Source: Isoetes taiwanensis (taxonomy: Eukaryota > Streptophyta > Lycopodiopsida > Isoetales > Isoetaceae). Taken from it: a DNA stretch of 64,000 nucleotides. Below the pieces are notes generated by a model. It did no database searches. It was not told where the DNA came from and saw only the letters and a program-made list of their open reading frames with translations. Of the stretch, positions 11,000 through 22,040 are shown piece by piece. The position numbers were made by a program, and so were the translations under genes. The DNA is taken from contig JAJEKV010000001.1 in NCBI GenBank assembly GCA_021234155.1, positions 19,057,382 through 19,121,381 of the forward strand. Reading direction: 5' to 3'. Position 1 is the first letter of the stretch. Each line of letters opens with the position of its first letter.

Positions 11000-11345
11000 T
11001 GTGAATATGAAGATTCTATCTTCAAATTTTGAGAATACTACAGTTTCAATTACAGACTTACTTCAATTTTTTGTTAAATATTTTATCCTCTGAAATTAGA
11101 GTTTCTCTCTTAAAACATACTTTAAGAACATTCTTTTTGCTAAGAAAAGTGACACTTTAAAAAAGTCAATTCCTTCGTTGCAAAAAAAATTTAGTCATTT
11201 CGGGGGGGGTCAAAATAGAATTTCATGCATCTTTTTTTTTTTAACCTCATTTTACCCCCTTTTTTGTAAAAAAAAAGGGAATCTTTGCGGAATATTCCTT
11301 TTGCTCTCGTTTCAATGATTTGCTCCCGTTTAATACGCAACTTTG

Positions 11346-11760
11346 TTGAGTATGAACGGAGAAGGAGTATAAACATAAAAAGGGTATGAACGGAATAAGG
11401 GGATATTAAACATAAAAGGAGGATGGTTAAGAAGAGGGGTATGAACGTAATAAGGGGTATGAATGGAATAAGGGTATATTAAACTACAAAATCACAAAGG
11501 GGGATTGTTCCTAGAAAGGGGTATGAAAACATAAAAGGAGGATGGTTGAGAAGAGGGGTATGAACGGAATAAGGGGTATGAACGGAATAAGGGTATATTA
11601 AACTACAAAATCACAAAGGGGGATTGTTCCTAGAAAGGGGTATGAACATTATTTATGAGAAAAGGGGTATGACCATTGCATATGGCAATGGGGGATATAA
11701 AAAAAAAATTCAAATAAGGGAATATTAATCTACAAAATCACAACGGGGGATTGTGGCCAG
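11346..11760. repeat. Purine-rich repeat array, right of the 8.4-kb element
   Basis: Units of GGTATGAACGGAATAAGG, AGGAGGATGGTTGAGAAG and CAAAGGGGGATTGTTCC. A block of about 120 bp is repeated almost exactly (about 11,420-11,525 and 11,540-11,645). The array matches 2,640-2,907 in the same orientation and is interpreted as the other half of the array that the transposon entered. Confidence 0.7.
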
Positions 11761-11867
11761 ATACCCCGTTTCTGAAAATCATGTCTATTCCAAGAAAAGG
11801 GGGATTTTAAGGGGTTTTTTATGGGGGATTTTAAGGAGGATATGGGCATCGTTTTTGATGTGTAATA

Positions 11868-11970
11868 CCCCTTCTTGCGATAATTCGTTTTTCCAATGTA
11901 CAATACTAATTGGGGACTTTTCGTTCGGACATATTTTCTCCACTGGATGGCTCTATGCAAGCCTTAAATT
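11868..11970 (+). repeat. Partial copy of dispersed repeat R1
   Basis: The stretch with GATAATTCGTTTTTCCAATG, ATTGGGGAC and GGACATATTTTCTCCAC matches 27,225-27,300 closely. It seems to be a short copy of the dispersed repeat R1 described at 20,313 and 27,218. Confidence 0.55.
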
Positions 11971-12321
11971 TGAATGTATGGGACCCCCTTTTTTTTTTGA
12001 AAGGCAATTTTTCAACTTGCCATTCAATTTGAAGAGCAAATTTTTGGTCTGCCATTCTTTTGCATGTCTAAGCTTTTGAAAGACATTCAAAGCTTAAACT
12101 ATAAAAATTATAAGAATAGAATAGAGTAGAATAGAATGTATTCTCGGAGATGAGATCAACTGCAGTGCCTATGGACCCAAACAAAGAAAAGGAAAAAGCA
12201 TCAAAATTACGGACAATGTACTTCAACTTTTAGTAATTATAACTACAAACAAGGTGCAAAGCACTGTGGATTGCCCCCAAAATGCTATTATGAATAAAGC
12301 TTTATAAATGTATCTTCATGC

Positions 12322-12420
12322 GTCTGGTCGTTTAATCTAGTGGTAATACACTAGGTCTAGCAACTATAGGTCTCGAGTTTGAGACCGCCCAGAATCGCAC
12401 TTTGAACTGTTGCGCGTCGC
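12322..12420 (+). repeat. tRNA-derived SINE head
   Basis: A-box-like TCTAGTGGTAATA and B-box-like GAGTTTGAGACC lie about 35 bp apart, as in Pol III promoters of tRNA-derived SINEs. The sequence does not fold as a full tRNA, so a SINE head is more likely than a tRNA gene. Confidence 0.55.
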
Positions 12421-12467
12421 CCAGTTGACACCTCCAGAATGTCAACTAAATTGACATTCCCTTATAC

Positions 12468-12795
12468 AAACATGCCACCTAGGCTCCAACATGCCAAGGT
12501 GGCTCAAGCATGCCACCTAGGCACTAACATGCCACCTAGGCTCAAACATGCCAAAGTGGCTCAAACATGCCACGTCGGCTCCAACATGCCACCTAGGCTC
12601 CAACATGCCAAGGTGGCTCAAACATGCCACGCAGGCTCCAACACACCAAGGTGGCTAAAACATACCACCTAGGCTCCAACATGCCACCTCTAGGCTCAAA
12701 CATGCCAAGGTGGCTCAAACATGCCATGTGGGATCCAACATGCCACCTAGGCTCCAACATGCCACCTAGGCTCCAACATGCCACCTAGGCCAGCT
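12468..12795. repeat. 20-bp minisatellite
   Basis: About 16 units of roughly 20 bp alternate between CATGCCACCTAGGCTCCAA and CATGCCAAGGTGGCTCAAA. The core of each unit (GCCACCTAGGC or GCCAAGGTGGC) is nearly palindromic, and the two unit types are close to reverse complements at the core. Frames across it are an effect of the repeat, not genes. Confidence 0.85.
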
Positions 12796-13029
12796 AGGCA
12801 CTCCAAGTGGTGATATGGCATGCCAAGTAAGCAAGGCCAAGCTTTGACTAGGCCAAAAATGAAAAGATGTCCATCTTTGGTCTTTTTATTGGGTGATGTT
12901 GGAAAATTTTGGATGACATGGCTAGACGGTGGTGATGTGGACATGATGACTAGGACTTTATGCAAGAAATATGATAACCTTTGGAAATTTAGTAGATGAG
13001 TTTGACAAGGGATAGAATAGAGGGATCTT

Positions 13030-13770
13030 GAAGAACTTAAAGCGCTGACACCCTTCCCCAAATCGAACCAGGCCAGGACTTTGCACGGCTTTCGCACCAG
13101 AGGGGAGAGGCCAGATCCCAGGAGACGGACCTTAGAAAGGTTGCCGAGGCAGCCTTTCCTGGTAGCGCTCCTCCAGGAGGGCAAATGCTAATGCCGTCCC
13201 TCTTGGGGCTCGATTTCTCTATCCGACCGTTGAATCCGGGGCTCAAGTAACCTGCTTCGAGTAGGTTAAAAGAATCCAAGATCCATCCGGGAGAACTTAT
13301 CAAACCGCGAAGCGTCCTGCGGTCGACCGTGTAGAAACCCAAGTCTTTTGTCGCTCGGGCAGTACAAAGGCTCTAGAATGGAGATTTGACTTCGCCGTAT
13401 CGTCCGAAATGGCTAAATTACCCTAGGGACCAAGTTATATGGTTATTTTTGGCAAGAAAAGAAACACGAACCCTGTACATGGCAGTATTCCATAGCCACC
13501 TCTTTGGCCAATTGATTACGAACGTGTTGGACATGAGCTACTTTGGTGCTTCTTGGAGAAGGGGTGGTCTTCTGCCCATGAAACTTGATTTTAAGTCCAT
13601 TGGCAGAGTCAGTTCACAGTTCCAGAATGGGAGAATTGCTCGTCCATGGTCGGGTTCTTCGGGAGAAGACCTTTGGGGCGAACTGTTTTCGGAAGGTTTT
13701 AAGGGTGCATCTTCTCGCATCAACACCCTCCTTCCACATGATGACATTGTTCAAGATCCTCGTTGAATCT
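13030..13770. other. GC-rich block unlike its surroundings
   Basis: About 740 bp with much higher GC than the flanks and several overlapping open frames on both strands (13,037-13,342 minus; 13,386-13,766 plus). None of the translations is recognised. The base composition suggests a recent insert: organellar DNA or part of a retrotransposon are the main options. The plus-strand frame includes FKSIGRVSSQFQNGRIARPW and ends at 13,766. Confidence 0.4.
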
Positions 13771-14399
13771 GACTAGGATATGGCCTCCGAAACGTAAACC
13801 CTGTGTGTTGCTAGGTTATTGAAGGGTTTACGTTATGGAGGTCGAGTTTTAGTCGATTTCACTTGGGACATGGTCGAGAAGCTGCAGTTGAAAACACGGA
13901 ACAATAGGAACTGATGGATTGTAACGCAGAACAATAGAAACTGACGGATTGTGTTAGTCAAAGTTTGCAGATTGCACCTTGGTTTTTTGAAACTAGCAAA
14001 TAGAAGAGAAATTCTCACATCCAATTGAGAACTACTTTAGTGTTCAGTCTATTCAGTCAAACTGTAGACAGCCTAAAGTGTAAGAAAATAAAAAAAATTG
14101 AATCGGTGCAGGATCCCGGTTGGCTTTGCAATGACTTAGTCTAAATATGGATGGAAAGGTAGACCTCCGTCTCTTGATAAAAAAAAAAATTGTGAGAGAT
14201 GAGTGAGGCAAGGGTGGATTTTAATAATTAATTGCTATGGTGGACATAGACATCATTTTAAACATGAATATACTTAGTTTGGAGAAATTTATGCCGTTAA
14301 TAGATGAGCATTAGAATGGAAGAAGAGGTTTATTTTTGCATGAATTATATTACAACTTATGTTTTTTCTCTTTAAATTTCCAGTTGTCTCCGAAGTTTT

Positions 14400-14780
14400 G
14401 TACCGGATGAAAGCGCATTAAAAGATTATGGAGGAGAGTGGCTTCATGAGCTTGCACTACATAATTCAAAAAACTGGAGGTCCTTAGTTTTATGATGACC
14501 AATCTGGATGATTTGAGAATGATAATAAGGAAATGCAATGGTTTTCGAAAGTGTGGAAGGACTTGAGTAACTCGTCAGTTATGGATCTTGAAATAATGTT
14601 TAATCCTGAGAATGAGGAACCAATTCCTTTACCAAAGAATTTAGTATCCCTTTCAGGCGACATTCAGCTTCCATTGCAACCATCAACAATGTCTAACTTG
14701 AGAGAACTTGGTCATCGGAACATCATCATGAGCTCGCTAAGGGCACTGTACAAATCTCGAAGATTTACAGGCAAGCATCT
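14400..14780 (+). CDS. Exon-like fragment, unrecognised plant gene
   Basis: The frame from 14,533 (open in the same frame, with interruptions, from about 14,450) encodes VWKDLSNSSVMDLEIMF, PENEEPIPLPKNLVSLSGD and MSNLRELGHRNIIMSSLRAL, ending in KSRRFTGK. The low stop density upstream and the balanced composition resemble a real exon, with a possible end at TTTACAG. No family was recognised and no flanking exons were found, so this may be a stranded fragment. Confidence 0.35.
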
Positions 14781-14809
14781 TTGCTCCTTTTCTGTTAAGT
14801 AGAAGCAAC

Positions 14810-15912
14810 TTTACTTGGGATAGTAGAAATGGGTATATATGTGATATGGTAAAATTATTACTGAAAATTTGGAAGCACGTTATTACTCATAATTTAAAAA
14901 AAGGTGGGGAAATCAGGGACTGTCCTTTTACAGAGGAGGGGATGGCAGCTGGTGTTGCTGGGATGAGGTCTCTGAAGTTTATTTGGGCACAAGGTTATAA
15001 GGAAAGGGATATGATAACCCACGTGATATGATAACCTCGTTAGAGCCTCCTGTACATCAGTTAAACGAAGGTTGATCTCAATACACTCGGTATTAGTGCG
15101 TAATGGCATTTCAAATTTCCGTTCTTGCTTTAATTCATGTTGAACTCCCTCTTAACTTGTAACTAGTAAATTGCCCACCTTCGGTGGAACAATCCATGTA
15201 CTTTGGTGAAAGCCCTTGGAACGTTGGGCAATCCATGTACTTGTACTTTAGTGACCCCTTGGAACATTCCTAACCCATAAGGGTTATGTATGTATTGTAC
15301 TTTTGATCTATTGTAAACAAAATTTACAACCCTGCGATTTCACATTGACATCATTACTATTTCTTAAATCTTGCCACTTAAATCATTTTTCCACTTAAAT
15401 CTTGTCATTTCAAACACGAAGGCAAAAGTTGATGCAAGGAGAAGATAACTAATCATCGTTTGCTGTATTTGCATGGTTAAGTACACATGATGAAACATTT
15501 CAAGAGATCCAATGTCTACATTTCTGAAACATTTAAAGGAATCCAATGTCTACATTTTTGCAGCTAAGTTAACTGGTGCAAATTAGAATGTTTTAAATAA
15601 ACCACTTAAAAGGATGACAATATAGACATGTATGCTCTTGTCATTGCTGATGCCAATGAGAGTCAATATAATTTATCATATCGTGTTTGTATGGCATGGT
15701 TTGTACGATACATTCTATATTTCAAGTAAAACATTGTCATTTGCTTAAAACTTGTTGGTGCTATCTAAATTGCTATCAACACAATAACAAAGGTGAGAGA
15801 AACTGGGCATTAACATAATAATGCTCGTGAAGTTTATCACTGTTACATTTTTCCACTGTTGGAATTAGCTGCACAATCTCACTATCCTCCTGCTTCTGGC
15901 TATTCATGACTT
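14810..15912. other. No recognisable gene
   Basis: AT-rich sequence with short frames only. A frame at 14,846-15,031 has no recognisable content. Around 15,175-15,265 the phrase AATCCATGTACTT is repeated with CCCTTGGAAC, a small diverged duplication. Confidence 0.4.
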
Positions 15913-15915
15913 TCT

Positions 15916-17465
15916 CATCTTCCCAACACAACACAGTTGACCGGCTACTTATATCATTCCTCCACCATTTAGTGTGCTGGCATTAGATGCTATGGGGTTT
16001 CTGACAGTATTAAAATTCTCAGAATCCTTCTCAATAACCACTTGACTCTTAAATTTGCATCATAAATTTTTTATCTATTTTGTGACTGCAAATCTCTGGG
16101 GCCTGCAATATTCCTCTTGCCTTTAACTATCTGGTGTATGCTCCCATTGATGGTTGCTTCTCTCTTCCTTCTACAAATTTTTCTTAAAGGTCTGGCTCAT
16201 ACCCATTAGTCTTAGAAGCACTGGTATTGGCACTTCTATTGTGTTGTCTTCTATATACAGATTTGCTGGACATTTTCAAGTGCTCCAAGCTCAAATGTAT
16301 ACTTTGTGGGACGCCCACTTTTAGTTTAACTCTTTTATCCCTAAATCATATCGTGGTGAAGGTATGCTAGGGATTGACTCATAGTGCCCAACATTTGTGG
16401 TATAAACAGGTAGAACGCTCATGTGAAGGTATGCTAGGGATTGACTCATAGTTTGTAAAGGTATAAATAGGTAAAACGCTCATGCTGTCCATGGTATCAA
16501 AAACTTCATAGACTTCTTCAGTGCCTGCATCTGATACAACTGGTTTCAAGTTGGGTTCAAAAATGAAGGGAACAAAATATAATAGCATGCATACCTTACA
16601 TTTTTTGGTTAATCAGGCATCCTGGTGAAAGACCTATCTGCAGCCTTCATGACCTGAATGCTTATATAGCAGAACTTAAAGTGTCTTCATCTTCCCAACA
16701 CAACACAGTTGACCGGCTACTTATATCATTCCTCCACCATTTAGTGTGCTGGCATTAGATGCTATGGGGTTTCTGACAGTATTAAAATTCTCAGAATCCT
16801 TCTCAATAACCACTTGACTCTTAAATTTGCATCATAAATTTTTTATCTATTTTGTGACTGCAAATCTCTGGGGCCTGCAATATTCCTCTTGCCTTTAACT
16901 ATCTGGTGTATGCTCCCATTGATGGCTGCTTCTCTCTTCCTTCTACAAATTTTTCTTAAAGGTCTGGCTCATACCCATTAGTCTTAGAAGCACTGGTATT
17001 GGCACTTCTATTGTGTTGTCTTCTATATACAGATTTGCTGGACATTTTCAAGTGCTCCAAGCTCAAATGTATACTTTGTGGACGTCCACTTTTTAGTTTA
17101 ACTCTTTTATCCCTAAATCATATCGTGGTGAAGGTATGCTAGGGATTGACTCATAGTGCCCAACATTTGTGGTATAAACAGGTAGAACGCTCATGTGAAG
17201 GTATGCTAGGGATTGACTCATAGTGCCCAACATTTGTAAAGGTATAAATAGGTAAAACGCTCATGCTGTCCATGGTATCAAAAACTCCATAGACTTCTTC
17301 AGTGCCTGCATCTGATACAACTAGTTTCAAGTTGGGTTCAAAAATGAAGGGAACAAAATATAATAGCATGCATACCTTACATTTTTTGGTTAATCAGGCA
17401 TCCTGGTGAAAGACCTATCTGCAGCCTTCATGACCTGAATGCTTATATAGCAGAACTTAAAGTGT
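15916..17465. repeat. Direct tandem duplication, period 772 bp
   Basis: The sequence beginning CATCTTCCCAACACAACACA at 15,916 recurs at 16,688 and the second copy ends near 17,465. The copies are nearly identical; differences include a 12-base gap near 16,450 and a few substitutions. Each copy also has an internal duplication of about 53 bp (GAAGGTATGCTAGGGATTGA). The minus-strand frames at 16,379-16,588 and 17,151-17,369 are the same frame in the two copies and encode FEPNLK, then VVSDAGTEEVY, then VFDTMDSMSVL; this could be one exon duplicated, but no family was recognised. Confidence 0.9.
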
Positions 17466-18418
17466 CTTTTTCTCAAATAAAAAACATAGCGTATGAAACA
17501 GAGAACCTTACTTTTGCGCTGATGCTTTGCTGTTGCGACACTTTGATTTTGCCAACACTGCATTCCTGTCAATGACCTTGAACATGATACCTTGGATACC
17601 TTGAACTGGATCTCCCTTTTGTATATGCCATCTGACTTGCTAATGATTTCATGTCGTTTTGTTAGCTCAACATCGAAATAGCTCAGTTCCAGTGTGAGAT
17701 CCTTGCAATATTTGAATTAACCATCACTCTGAACAACCAGCGCATGACAGATATTATTCTCAAAAAGGAGGTATGCACGGTTTGGACAAATCCAATCACG
17801 TAACATGTAACGACCGCACTTACTAACAGATATAAACAACATCTATTGACAAATATAAGGTGGCCTTTTGTTCTAGAAAATCAAGCCACAATGAAACAAA
17901 TATCTCGATTGATTTCGCCGGTATGTGTAGGGCAAAAGAATATTGTTATAATATTGCTAAACATTGCAGAACATTGCATGATGCCCTCAATAAAAACTTT
18001 GAGAGTACACATGTATCCTTTAAAAAGAAAAAAAAACATACAGTCCCAATTGATGCCAAAAGCAATTTTCTGATTCAATTTTCAATTGGGTTGATAGGGC
18101 CAATATGAAGTTATTTCCAGATTGGCCTGAAAGGTATAATGTAGGTTGGGAAGATTTTATGATGCTAGCTTGGATGCATTTCTATACTCTGATTCCTTTG
18201 GTTTACTATAAAATGTCAAAATTCACTTTGCATAAGTCAGGCATAATTCCTCTCTGATATGCAATCACAAATTTAGTGAGACAAACTTTTTAAAATGACA
18301 TAAATTGATCAAGGGGTAGAAATTGTGTGCCTTTAAACATGCTCCACATCCTCATACTTATATTCTTTATGCATGTAATACATGAAGAAAGTACAAAATG
18401 ATTGGTCTGAAGACACAC
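17466..18418. other. No recognisable gene
   Basis: AT-rich. Expected downstream exons of the isopropylmalate dehydratase relic were looked for on the minus strand and not found. Short frames on both strands have no recognisable content. Confidence 0.4.
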
Positions 18419-19045
18419 CGCAGAATATAGAAGCTTTGTTGCTGCTAGCAAATCTTCTGTCTTCCCTCCAGTGCAGGAACCAATATATACTCTATCTGTC
18501 TTCACATCTTTGCACTCCTTAGATAATATACGTTTGTCTGTTGAGTGGGGTTTGCAACCGCAGGTTCCAAATTGGACACACCTTCTTGATATCTATAAGA
18601 AGAAGGTAATATTTATGTTTAGACCATAAGACCGAAAACATGCTTGAAAAACACCAGGCCCAAATCTTACTTGGCATCACCATCACTGAAAACAGACTCA
18701 AACATTGATTAAGTCTTGTTCTGTCATGCAAGCAAGAGAGATAACTTCAGTGATTCACATTAACGTAAGATATAAAGTTCTACAGTGCATACCTCAAGAT
18801 ATTTAGCAGTCGCCTGATCTGCTTCAATCATACCACTTTTACCTCTAGCTTCTACAACCATGTTGCACAGTGTCATTCTGTCCTCCATCTGTGTAAATAT
18901 CACAGGGTAAAGGATGCATGTTGAAATCTTCTGAGATTGTGGCAATCACTGCTGCAAAATCTGCCTGTGCATGGACCAGTTGATTAACAACAAAGTCTAT
19001 AGCTCCAGACACCAAAAAGTCCATGGCAATCTTACAGAAAATCAT
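18419..19045 (-). pseudogene. 3-isopropylmalate dehydratase large subunit, gene fragment
   Basis: Minus-strand exons of the plant isopropylmalate isomerase large subunit (leucine biosynthesis, plastid). Exon 18,888-18,793 has 32 codons between clean splice sites and reads MEDRMTLCNMVVEARGKSG, then IEADQATAKYLE. Exon 18,720-18,671 reads FESVFSDGDA after an in-frame TAA. Exon 18,592-18,419 reads YQEGVSNLEP, then ECKDVKTDRVYIGSCTGGKT and EDLLAATKLLYSA; IGSCTGGKTED is the conserved cluster-ligand cysteine region of this family. A less certain upstream piece is at about 19,045-18,980. One base is missing in the CCCC run near 18,547-18,550. The N-terminal and the C-terminal parts are absent from the window around it. 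Stop, frame loss and missing exons make this a pseudogene fragment. Confidence 0.75.
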
Positions 19046-20312
19046 GTGCCATAGTTGAAAAGCCTAGGCGCCTTCACAAAAGATCTAAGTGTATTTGCCA
19101 GATGCCATAAACCCCAGACTCCACAGATCACTCCCTGATGCATATGAGAGGGCACAAAAAACCCCATTGTTTATACATTGTCGGATGATTTCGAACCTGT
19201 TGAGATCTCAAGCTTGCCTCTAGATAAAGAGAAGAATGGCTAGAGTGCCCATAACGCAGGATCCGTCTCCGGAACTGGCAAATCTCAAAACGATGCATAA
19301 CACCAACAGAAGCTTTACAAATCCTTTTCTATAAATACATTCCAATAAAAAAATAGTTTGTTTTATTTTAAAAATAAAAAACCCAAAGATAAATTCTAAA
19401 AAAAGGAATCTCTAGCCCAAAGGTTAAAAAAACCAATAGTTTTTCACAAAAAAAAAAACGAGTTTCCGATCGCCGGAAAAATAATTTGGCGTCCAAAACA
19501 CGGAAAACCTTAGCGTATATTCATACGCAAAAAAACCAAAAAGTTTTTCACCGCCGGAAAAACAATCAGTAATGACGGCCGTCAGATTATCAGATATACC
19601 CCTGATATGCCAGAATATGCCAAAACCAACCCTCCCCCTAACGAATTGCCCCCTTAACAGGGGCAATCCAAAAAGGATCTGAAATAACTCATAGTCTTAG
19701 TAATATTAATATTTATTGACATATTGCCATTGCGAATGCAAAAATAAGGAAAAATATTATGTGCAATTTGCCATTGAAAATCGAAAATCGTTTTGCAGAA
19801 CAACAGAGTTGTCCAATCAAAAAATGAAAATCTGTATCTTCAAGAGATGACATGCCTCAAAATTCCTCTGTGTTGAGTGAGTTCTAAAGCTGATTAGCCA
19901 AATTGGTCGGATTTAGATCAAATTGCATATCAAATTGCATGCAGATGAAGAAGCTCGACACTCAACACTGGGCAGTAAAGAAAAGGAAAATAAGGAAAGG
20001 GAAACTCTTACCGTCCTATTGTTTTTTCCAGCAATTTTAATAAATGCATTTGTTGAGGAGGAGATTATTAAAAAATTTGAATAAATGTTGTTTGTTTTGG
20101 TCAAGAATAATAACAAATAAAACTATAAAGTATAACCAAAAAAATATAATGTAAGCAATGAACTTTTTTTTTCATAATCATGGCCATTCGATTGAAGGGC
20201 AACTTTTTCCTAAGCTTTTCTATTGAATGGTGAAATTTTTCCCTTGCCATTCTTAAGAATGTCCAAAAAAATTTAGTTGTTCTCTGCATGACTAGAACCC
20301 CCATGAATGGTA
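19046..20312. other. No recognisable gene
   Basis: AT-rich, with many A runs around 19,340-19,450. No supported gene on either strand. Confidence 0.4.
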
Positions 20313-20812
20313 CCAAATCAAATTTAAGGCTTGGCTCTATGGCTCTATACATTGCAATATTTTGGGTGGATGAATATTCTAAAACATTCCACAAATATCT
20401 CACTTATCTAATTTCATTATGGCGAGTCCGATTTTGTTGTTTTGAGTTGGATGTTTCGCTCTGTCACAACATGCATTGGTAATTTAGTGATTGGCGATTT
20501 CATCTCTCGATGGGTAGAGGCATTTCTTCTAAGTGCAGGACGATCTTGTTTTGTATTCTAAGCGAGGGAGTACATCGGGACAAATTGGCATTCCTTCTGA
20601 TCTTTCCTTTTGTGTTCTCAAGCACAACTACTGCCACATCTTAACCTGGTTGCAGATTGTGAAAACGGGCATCTAGTCGGCATCAACTAGAGATGTGATA
20701 ATAATGTACTGAATTTGTACTAGAGATCTTGGTAGGCTTGCCTTTGATAACTCACGCCAATGTTTGCTGAAGAGAATAGGTGTACATTACATCTTAGTAC
20801 TATTGATGAAGA
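20313..20812 (+). repeat. Dispersed repeat R1, uninterrupted copy
   Basis: About 500 bp that match 27,316-27,699 followed directly by 33,127-33,248. It contains TTTTGGGTGGATGAATATTC, GATGGGTAGAGGCATTTCTT and GTGATAATAATGTACTGAA. This copy shows the sequence as it was before the 5.4-kb insertion found in the other copy. It carries no supported gene. Confidence 0.85.
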
Positions 20813-22040
20813 TCCGATTTTTTTTTTTTTTTTTTTTTTTGGGGTGGGGGGGAGGGGGGATTGGGGGTCTTCACTTGGATTATGCATTGTTCATATAAAA
20901 ACGGGCGTGATTAAGGGTTTACACTATGGCAATGGGTTCGCAGCACCTCAAAGCCTGCTGGAAGAAAAAAAGGACTCAGTGGCTGGGCAGATGGAATGTG
21001 CATGAGCAAAGGTGCATAAAGTGCAAACAGAAGAGGATTGCCATAGCTTGAGGCAATACCTTGATGCTTGCTTCCTTAGCAAGCTTTGAGATGTCAGCGC
21101 CTTTGAACAAGTCAAGACAGCACATTACTAGCACCACATAAACCCCACATTGAAACGGGGCCCGCAATGCTACCTGCATACCCATTTGCCCATGAAAAAG
21201 TGCAAACTCATTGCATCAATTCACGCAAGTGCGCACCGTTTCTGAATTGAGACAAGCAGATGGATTTGAGAGTCATGCCAAGACATGTCTGACGAGCCTG
21301 GCATCTTAAAGGTAATAAAAATACAAATATATATTATAGAATTGTATAATATGATCAATGGGTAGAAGAGTTTACCATTGCGTGATACAAAAATACAGAC
21401 ATAGTATGTATTATTTATAAGTGTACATGCAACCGGTATATATAGAAGAGACTGCTAAAGAGGAGCGTGAGAAGAAGCAAATTGCCGATTTGTTATTGCT
21501 TAGCTTGCATAGCAGAAGATAGTTATTGCAAGGCGATACACAGGTGGGTGGTTTTAGTCTTACGCCATGGGTTGCTTTTTGGATTGCTTTGCTGGCTGGA
21601 TGATTATGATTTGAGATGTGATAAGAATTCCTTTGATCTAAGAAATGGAGCAGTAGGGCAGACTTGGGGCAAAGGTTTAGGCTGGATTGAAATGGGAGAG
21701 AAGGTGAAGAAAGATGAAAAGTAGATAAACAAAGAAGTAGTTATGTGTCAATATACGATTGCCCCTCGAATGGTAGAATTCAATCCGAAGTCTCCATTGC
21801 CGATAGTTGGAGTTGAATTATAGCTTGTCAACACTAAATTCATAATATCCTATTGGACCTTATCTAAGCACATCCTTTATATAGAACATTCTTCATATAG
21901 AAAAGCTCGCCAAGCAACAAAAATGTCAGAATGGTGTAACAAGAACTACAGAAGCCAATGGAGCACAACCATGATTGCAAAAGCTACTAGGATGAAACAA
22001 GATAGTGGAACACTATTATAGCAAAGACTAAGAGGTTCAC
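20813..22040. other. Poly-T/G tract and sequence without recognisable genes
   Basis: A run of 22 T followed by a G-rich tract at 20,818-20,870. Frames at 21,467-21,724 (plus) and 20,976-21,185 (minus) have no recognisable content. Confidence 0.4.

Larger units (their letters stand above)
2908..11345. mobile_element. 8.4-kb DNA transposon with methyltransferase and DUF7869 transposase genes
   Basis: Both ends carry related sequence in inverted orientation: TTGC, two variable bases, then ATTAAACGGGAG at about 2,916-2,932 on the left, and its reverse complement at about 11,323-11,340 on the right. Further in, AAAGATTCCCTTT at 2,953-2,965 is matched by its reverse complement at about 11,274-11,286. 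The flanks on both sides are the same purine-rich array in direct orientation, so the inverted ends mark an insertion. Inside lie two divergent multi-part genes: a ParB-like plus methyltransferase gene (minus, 3,418-6,823) and a DUF7869-type transposase gene (plus, 7,761-10,999), separated by about 940 bp holding a palindrome array. I could not fix the exact ends or a target duplication. Both genes have one-base frame breaks, so this copy is either decaying or slightly mis-sequenced. Confidence 0.7.

Noticed and set aside
12322-12420. A tRNA gene
   Set aside because: A- and B-box-like words are present, but no acceptor stem or clear anticodon arm can be formed; a SINE head is more likely.
12593-12784. 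Repetitive proteins in the minisatellite
   Set aside because: Open frames on both strands are a by-product of the 20-bp units.
17860-18108. A missing exon of the isopropylmalate dehydratase relic
   Set aside because: Neither strand shows the expected downstream family motifs.
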